The position numbers and the translations under genes were made by a program. A stretch of DNA of 7,940 nt, taken from assembly GCA_022779365.1 (NCBI GenBank), contig JALFSI010000041.1, positions 1 to 7,940 of the forward strand. Direction: 5' to 3'. Below, piece by piece: positions 6,569 to 7,940 of the stretch. Source of the stretch: CAG-170 sp022779365 (GTDB lineage: Bacteria > Bacillota > Clostridia > Oscillospirales > Oscillospiraceae). How positions within the stretch are numbered: the stretch's first letter is position 1; every line of letters begins with the position of its first letter. The notes under the pieces were generated by a model. The model was not told where the DNA came from and did no database searches. It was given only the letters and a program-made list of their open reading frames with translations.

Positions 6569-7105
6569 ATGGAAAATCCCATTATGACCCTCACCATGGA
6601 AAACGGCGGCAAGATCGTCGCCGAGCTGTACCCCGAAAAAGCGCCGCAGTCCGTGCGCAATTTCATCTCCCTTGCCAATAAGGGCTTTTACGACGGGCTG
6701 ATCTTCCACCGCGTCATCTCCGGCTTTATGATCCAGGGCGGCTGCCCCGACGGCACGGGCATGGGCGGTCCGGGCTACTGCATCAAGGGTGAGTTCAAGC
6801 TCAACGGCGTGAAGAATAATATTTCGCACAAGCGCGGCGTGCTGTCCATGGCGCGTGCGCAGGCGGCAAACTCCGCCGGCAGCCAGTTCTTCATCATGCA
6901 CGCCGACGGCGAGTTCCTCGACGGGCAGTACGCCGCCTTCGGCAAGGTGCTCGAGGGCATGGATGTTGTTGACAAGATCGCCGCCGTCAAGACAAACGGG
7001 CAGGACCGCCCGCTCGACGAGCAGAAGATCGCCACCATCCGCGTGGACACGAAGGGCGAGGAGTACCCCGAGCCGGATAAGCTCCCCGACCCGTATCACA
7101 GGTAA
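6569..7105 (+). CDS. Cyclophilin-type peptidyl-prolyl cis-trans isomerase
   Basis: A 178-residue single-domain cyclophilin that interconverts cis and trans X-Pro bonds during protein folding. No signal peptide or lipobox is present, so it is cytoplasmic (PpiB-like in location). Active-site residues are visible: FHRVISGFMIQGG (46-58, with Arg48, Phe53 and Gln56 equivalent to CypA Arg55, Phe60 and Gln63), MARAQAANSAGSQFFI (94-109) and GEFLDGQYAAFGKV (114-127). Phe116 stands where CypA has Trp121, which in other bacterial cyclophilins goes with weak cyclosporin binding. AAAGGAG eight bases upstream supports the start. Only 30 bases separate it from smpB and no promoter or terminator is seen there, so co-transcription with smpB is likely. 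Confidence 0.95.
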   Translation: MENPIMTLTMENGGKIVAELYPEKAPQSVRNFISLANKGFYDGLIFHRVISGFMIQGGCPDGTGMGGPGYCIKGEFKLNGVKNNISHKRGVLSMARAQAANSAGSQFFIMHADGEFLDGQYAAFGKVLEGMDVVDKIAAVKTNGQDRPLDEQKIATIRVDTKGEEYPEPDKLPDPYHR

Positions 7106-7113
7106 ATGCTTTT

Positions 7114-7139
7114 AACCTGCGTGCCAAAGCACGCAGGTT
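7114..7139. other. Perfect 11-bp hairpin just before the tmRNA 5' end
   Basis: AACCTGCGTGC (7114-7124) and GCACGCAGGTT (7129-7139) form a perfect stem with loop CAAA, ending 6 bases before the mature tmRNA 5' end. There is no following U-run on either strand, so it is not a standard terminator. It may be a partial terminator, a processing signal, or a structure that isolates the tmRNA fold from the upstream mRNA. Confidence 0.6.
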
Positions 7140-7145
7140 CCATAA

Positions 7146-7495
7146 GGGGCTGTACTGGTTTCGACGGGGGCAGTGCGGCAGGATAAGCGGGCGGAGGTGT
7201 CTGACCTCCTTAAACCGGGCAATTTTTCTAAAATCAACTGACAACAATACTGTTGCTCTGGCTGCCTGATTAGGCGCCCATCCTCCCCGGAAGGACCACG
7301 AGCCGGGCTAGGGTGTGATCTGAGTGGTGACCGTGCGGCGGGTAAGAGTTGCCCCGCCCATGCATGATGACTCTACCAAGCCGCTGAGGGTGTTTGTTCC
7401 CGCTGCGGCAAGGGAATGTAAATAACAAACTGCGCCCGAAGAAAGTCCTGTCAAGTTGTTTTCGGACAGGGGTTCGATTCCCCTCAGCTCCACCA
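7146..7495 (+). ncRNA. ssrA: Transfer-messenger RNA (tmRNA, SsrA)
   Basis: tmRNA acts as alanyl-tRNA and as a short mRNA, rescuing stalled ribosomes and tagging the truncated peptide for proteolysis. The 5' end GGGGCTG (7146-7152) pairs with CAGCTCC (7485-7491, one G-U) as the acceptor stem, followed by A and an encoded CCA (7493-7495). The conserved 5' block TACTGGTTTCGACGGGGG follows the stem. The T-arm is AGGGG-TTCGATT-CCCCT (7468-7484). A stem GGAGGT/ACCTCC (7193-7198 and 7204-7209) fits the region before the tag. The tag frame ends in ALAA-stop at 7267-7269. At 350 nt it has the usual one-piece size. No convincing promoter lies between it and the isomerase gene. Confidence 0.97.
7237..7269 (+). 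other. tmRNA proteolysis-tag reading frame
   Basis: The frame encodes T-D-N-N-T-V-A-L-A-A followed by TGA (7267-7269). The ALAA ending is the classic ClpXP/ClpAP degron. The resume codon is either ACT at 7237 or the preceding TCA at 7234, so the tag after the tRNA-borne Ala is TDNNTVALAA or STDNNTVALAA. Confidence 0.8.
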
Positions 7496-7536
7496 AATAA
7501 AAAGCCTGCTCCTGTTGGAGCGGGCTTTTTATTTGG
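7493..7536 (+). terminator. Strong terminator of ssrA, beginning inside the CCA end
   Basis: A 20-bp stem (7493-7512 with 7517-7536, one G-U pair, loop TGTT) includes the GC-rich core GCCTGCTCC/GGAGCGGGC followed by TTTTTATTT. The left arm starts in the encoded CCA, so full pairing would compete with the mature acceptor end until 3' processing. The A-rich left arm makes it potentially bidirectional. Confidence 0.92.
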
Positions 7537-7653
7537 TCCCATTTGATCATTTAACGGCGGGAATGAATCCCGCCTATGACAATTCTCCGCTGCGCTCCGA
7601 ATTGCCGCGCCACCTGGCGCGCCCGCCAGAATGCGGTTCGTATGGTGCTGCGC

Positions 7654-7672
7654 GAGATGAGGGGAGTCGAAC
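7654..7672 (-). repeat. Inverted, diverged copy of the tmRNA T-arm/acceptor segment
   Basis: On the minus strand this reads GTTCGACTCCCCTCATCTC, matching 17 of 19 bases of the tmRNA segment GTTCGATTCCCCTCAGCTC (7472-7490). It lacks the following CCA. Together with the direct copy at 7737-7755 it makes imperfect inverted ends (12 of 14 matches, 7654-7667 against 7737-7750) of a unit of about 100 bp. Confidence 0.7.
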
Positions 7673-7694
7673 AGGGCGGCGGCGCGCACGCCGC

Positions 7695-7721
7695 AAAAAA
7701 CAGTCCAGTGGACTGTTTTTT
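7695..7721. terminator. Perfect bidirectional terminator-like palindrome
   Basis: A 27-base palindrome with 13-base perfect arms (AAAAAACAGTCCA at 7695-7707 and its complement at 7709-7721) around one central G. A six-T run follows the stem on both strands, so it could stop transcripts from either side. It lies centrally within the inverted T-arm-like ends at 7654 and 7750. Confidence 0.65.
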
Positions 7722-7736
7722 AGCCCGCGGACTCGT

Positions 7737-7755
7737 ATTCCCCTCAGCTCCACCA
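7737..7755 (+). repeat. Second exact copy of the tmRNA 3' end (att-like)
   Basis: Nineteen bases identical to tmRNA positions 7477-7495, including the CCA. The 5' context (GGACTCGT) cannot rebuild a T-stem or the rest of a tRNA, so it is not a tRNA gene. It is best read as the distal half of a duplicated attachment site. Confidence 0.75.
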
Positions 7756-7763
7756 TACAGAAG

Positions 7764-7788
7764 AGCCCGCCCGTGCCCCGGGTGGGCT
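7764..7788 (+). repeat. GC-rich hairpin after the distal ssrA copy
   Basis: AGCCCGCCC (7764-7772) pairs with GGGTGGGCT (7780-7788) with one G-U. It sits 8 bases after the CCA of the distal copy, a spacing similar to the real ssrA terminator, and may be the displaced original ssrA terminator. It lacks a strong U-run. Confidence 0.4.
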
Positions 7789-7816
7789 TCAGCCTGTCAA
7801 AAAAAGCCTCGCAGAG

Positions 7817-7882
7817 TTTTGCGCCCGCAGGCGCAAAAATGATTCGGATCATTTTCTGCGGCGGCGTGTACGTCGCAGAAAA
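7817..7882. repeat. Chain of three overlapping hairpins sharing A/T tracts
   Basis: Three perfect inverted repeats follow one another and share their edges: TTTTGCGCC/GGCGCAAAA (7817-7825, 7830-7838), AAAATGAT-TCGG-ATCATTTT (7836-7855) and TTTTCTGCG/CGCAGAAAA (7852-7860, 7874-7882). Because each shared A or T tract belongs to two stems, neighbouring stems cannot both form completely. I see no gene here; function is unknown. Confidence 0.6.
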
Positions 7883-7905
7883 TACAACTCAGCCTGCAAG
7901 TGTGG

Positions 7906-7932
7906 AATTTGTGTGCCTGCGGCACACAAATT
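7906..7932. repeat. Perfect 12-bp hairpin with a 3-base loop
   Basis: AATTTGTGTGCC (7906-7917) and GGCACACAAATT (7921-7932) are perfect complements separated by TGC. The outer AATTT/AAATT gives a weak U-run at best. It resembles GTGTGC-GTA-GCACAC at 88-102 at the other end of the window. No gene is visible in 7537-7940. Confidence 0.6.
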
Positions 7933-7940
7933 ATGCGCGC

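Larger units (their letters stand above)
7477..7755 (+). mobile_element. Candidate remnant or small non-autonomous element bounded by ssrA 3'-end direct repeats
   Basis: The last 19 bases of tmRNA, ATTCCCCTCAGCTCCACCA (7477-7495), recur exactly at 7737-7755. Integrative elements using tyrosine recombinases commonly insert at the ssrA 3' end and regenerate it, leaving a partial copy at the far side; the repeat runs from the T-loop to CCA, as expected for such att sites. Only 241 bp separate the copies and no integrase or other gene is present, so this would be a deletion remnant or a miniature element. Between them are hairpins GGCGGGA/TCCCGCC (7556-7574) and CGCGCCA-CC-TGGCGCG (7606-7621), the inverted T-arm copy (7654-7672) and a strong palindrome (7695-7721). 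Confidence 0.45.

Noticed and set aside
7308..7550. Minus-strand frame of 80 residues containing VELRGIEPLSENN
   Set aside because: It is the antisense of tmRNA. The VELRGIEPL-type sequence is a well-known spurious translation of tRNA/tmRNA 3' ends, and no ribosome site supports it.
7270..7689. Minus-strand frame of 139 residues across the tmRNA and its downstream region
   Set aside because: It runs through tmRNA, its terminator and several hairpins; composition is Arg/Pro/Gly-rich without domain features.
7731..7755. A second tRNA or tmRNA gene ending at 7755
   Set aside because: Only 19 bases match; no T-stem partner, anticodon arm or 5' acceptor strand precedes it.
7576..7842. Plus-strand frame of 88 residues over the same region
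   Set aside because: It covers the same hairpins and repeat copies and has low-complexity basic composition.
7574..7852. Minus-strand frame of 92 residues over the distal ssrA copy
   Set aside because: It translates palindromes and the antisense of the duplicated tmRNA end; no ribosome site and no protein-like pattern.
7817..7932. CRISPR array
   Set aside because: The repeats are inverted palindromes with different sequences, not direct repeats with uniform spacers.

Overview
The window looks like chromosomal DNA of a GC-rich Firmicute of class Clostridia, most likely the Oscillospiraceae/Ruminococcaceae. I infer this from the GC-rich coding sequence with strong GGAGG-type ribosome sites, the Firmicutes-style DinB (DVNSAFLSW start) and MutY (C-X7-C-X2-C-X5-C cluster), a Gram-positive-type LexA box, and palindrome-rich intergenic DNA of the kind found in gut Oscillospiraceae. 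No database search was possible.

Layout. Positions 1-139 are non-coding and hold a chain of small hairpins. Positions 140-1029 (minus) carry two overlapping genes for a paired DUF606/YdcZ-type DMT transporter, with a promoter at 1054-1082. Positions 1237-1899 (plus) encode a cytoplasmic SGNH/GDSL hydrolase closed by a strong terminator. Positions 1951-2232 are a non-coding, palindrome-rich repeat-like block. Positions 2233-5922 (minus) form a DNA-damage and mutagenesis cluster: an 89-aa unknown protein, dinB (Pol IV), mutY (adenine glycosylase) and a ComEC-like metallo-beta-lactamase-fold lipoprotein. The first two and the last two genes overlap by 1 and 4 bases. A consensus sigma-A promoter with a LexA-like operator heads the cluster, and a second, near-perfect promoter lies at the dinB/mutY junction. 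Positions 6080-7495 (plus) are a ribosome-rescue cluster: smpB, a cyclophilin-type prolyl isomerase, and ssrA (tmRNA). Positions 7496-7940 are non-coding.

How the genes work together. SmpB and tmRNA are the two partners of trans-translation. The divergent 157-bp spacer between the 89-aa gene and smpB holds the promoters of both clusters. In the minus-strand cluster an error-prone polymerase sits directly upstream of the glycosylase that removes A opposite 8-oxoG, so mutagenic and antimutagenic functions are neighbours.

The most unusual DNA is downstream of ssrA. The last 19 bases of tmRNA (ATTCCCCTCAGCTCCACCA) recur exactly 260 bp away, and an inverted, slightly diverged copy of the same T-arm/acceptor sequence lies between them. 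This looks like the remnant of an ssrA-targeting element, or a small non-autonomous element whose ends mimic a tRNA T-arm. A further chain of hairpins sharing A/T tracts follows it. Seven intergenic palindromes in the window have exactly a 3-base spacer.
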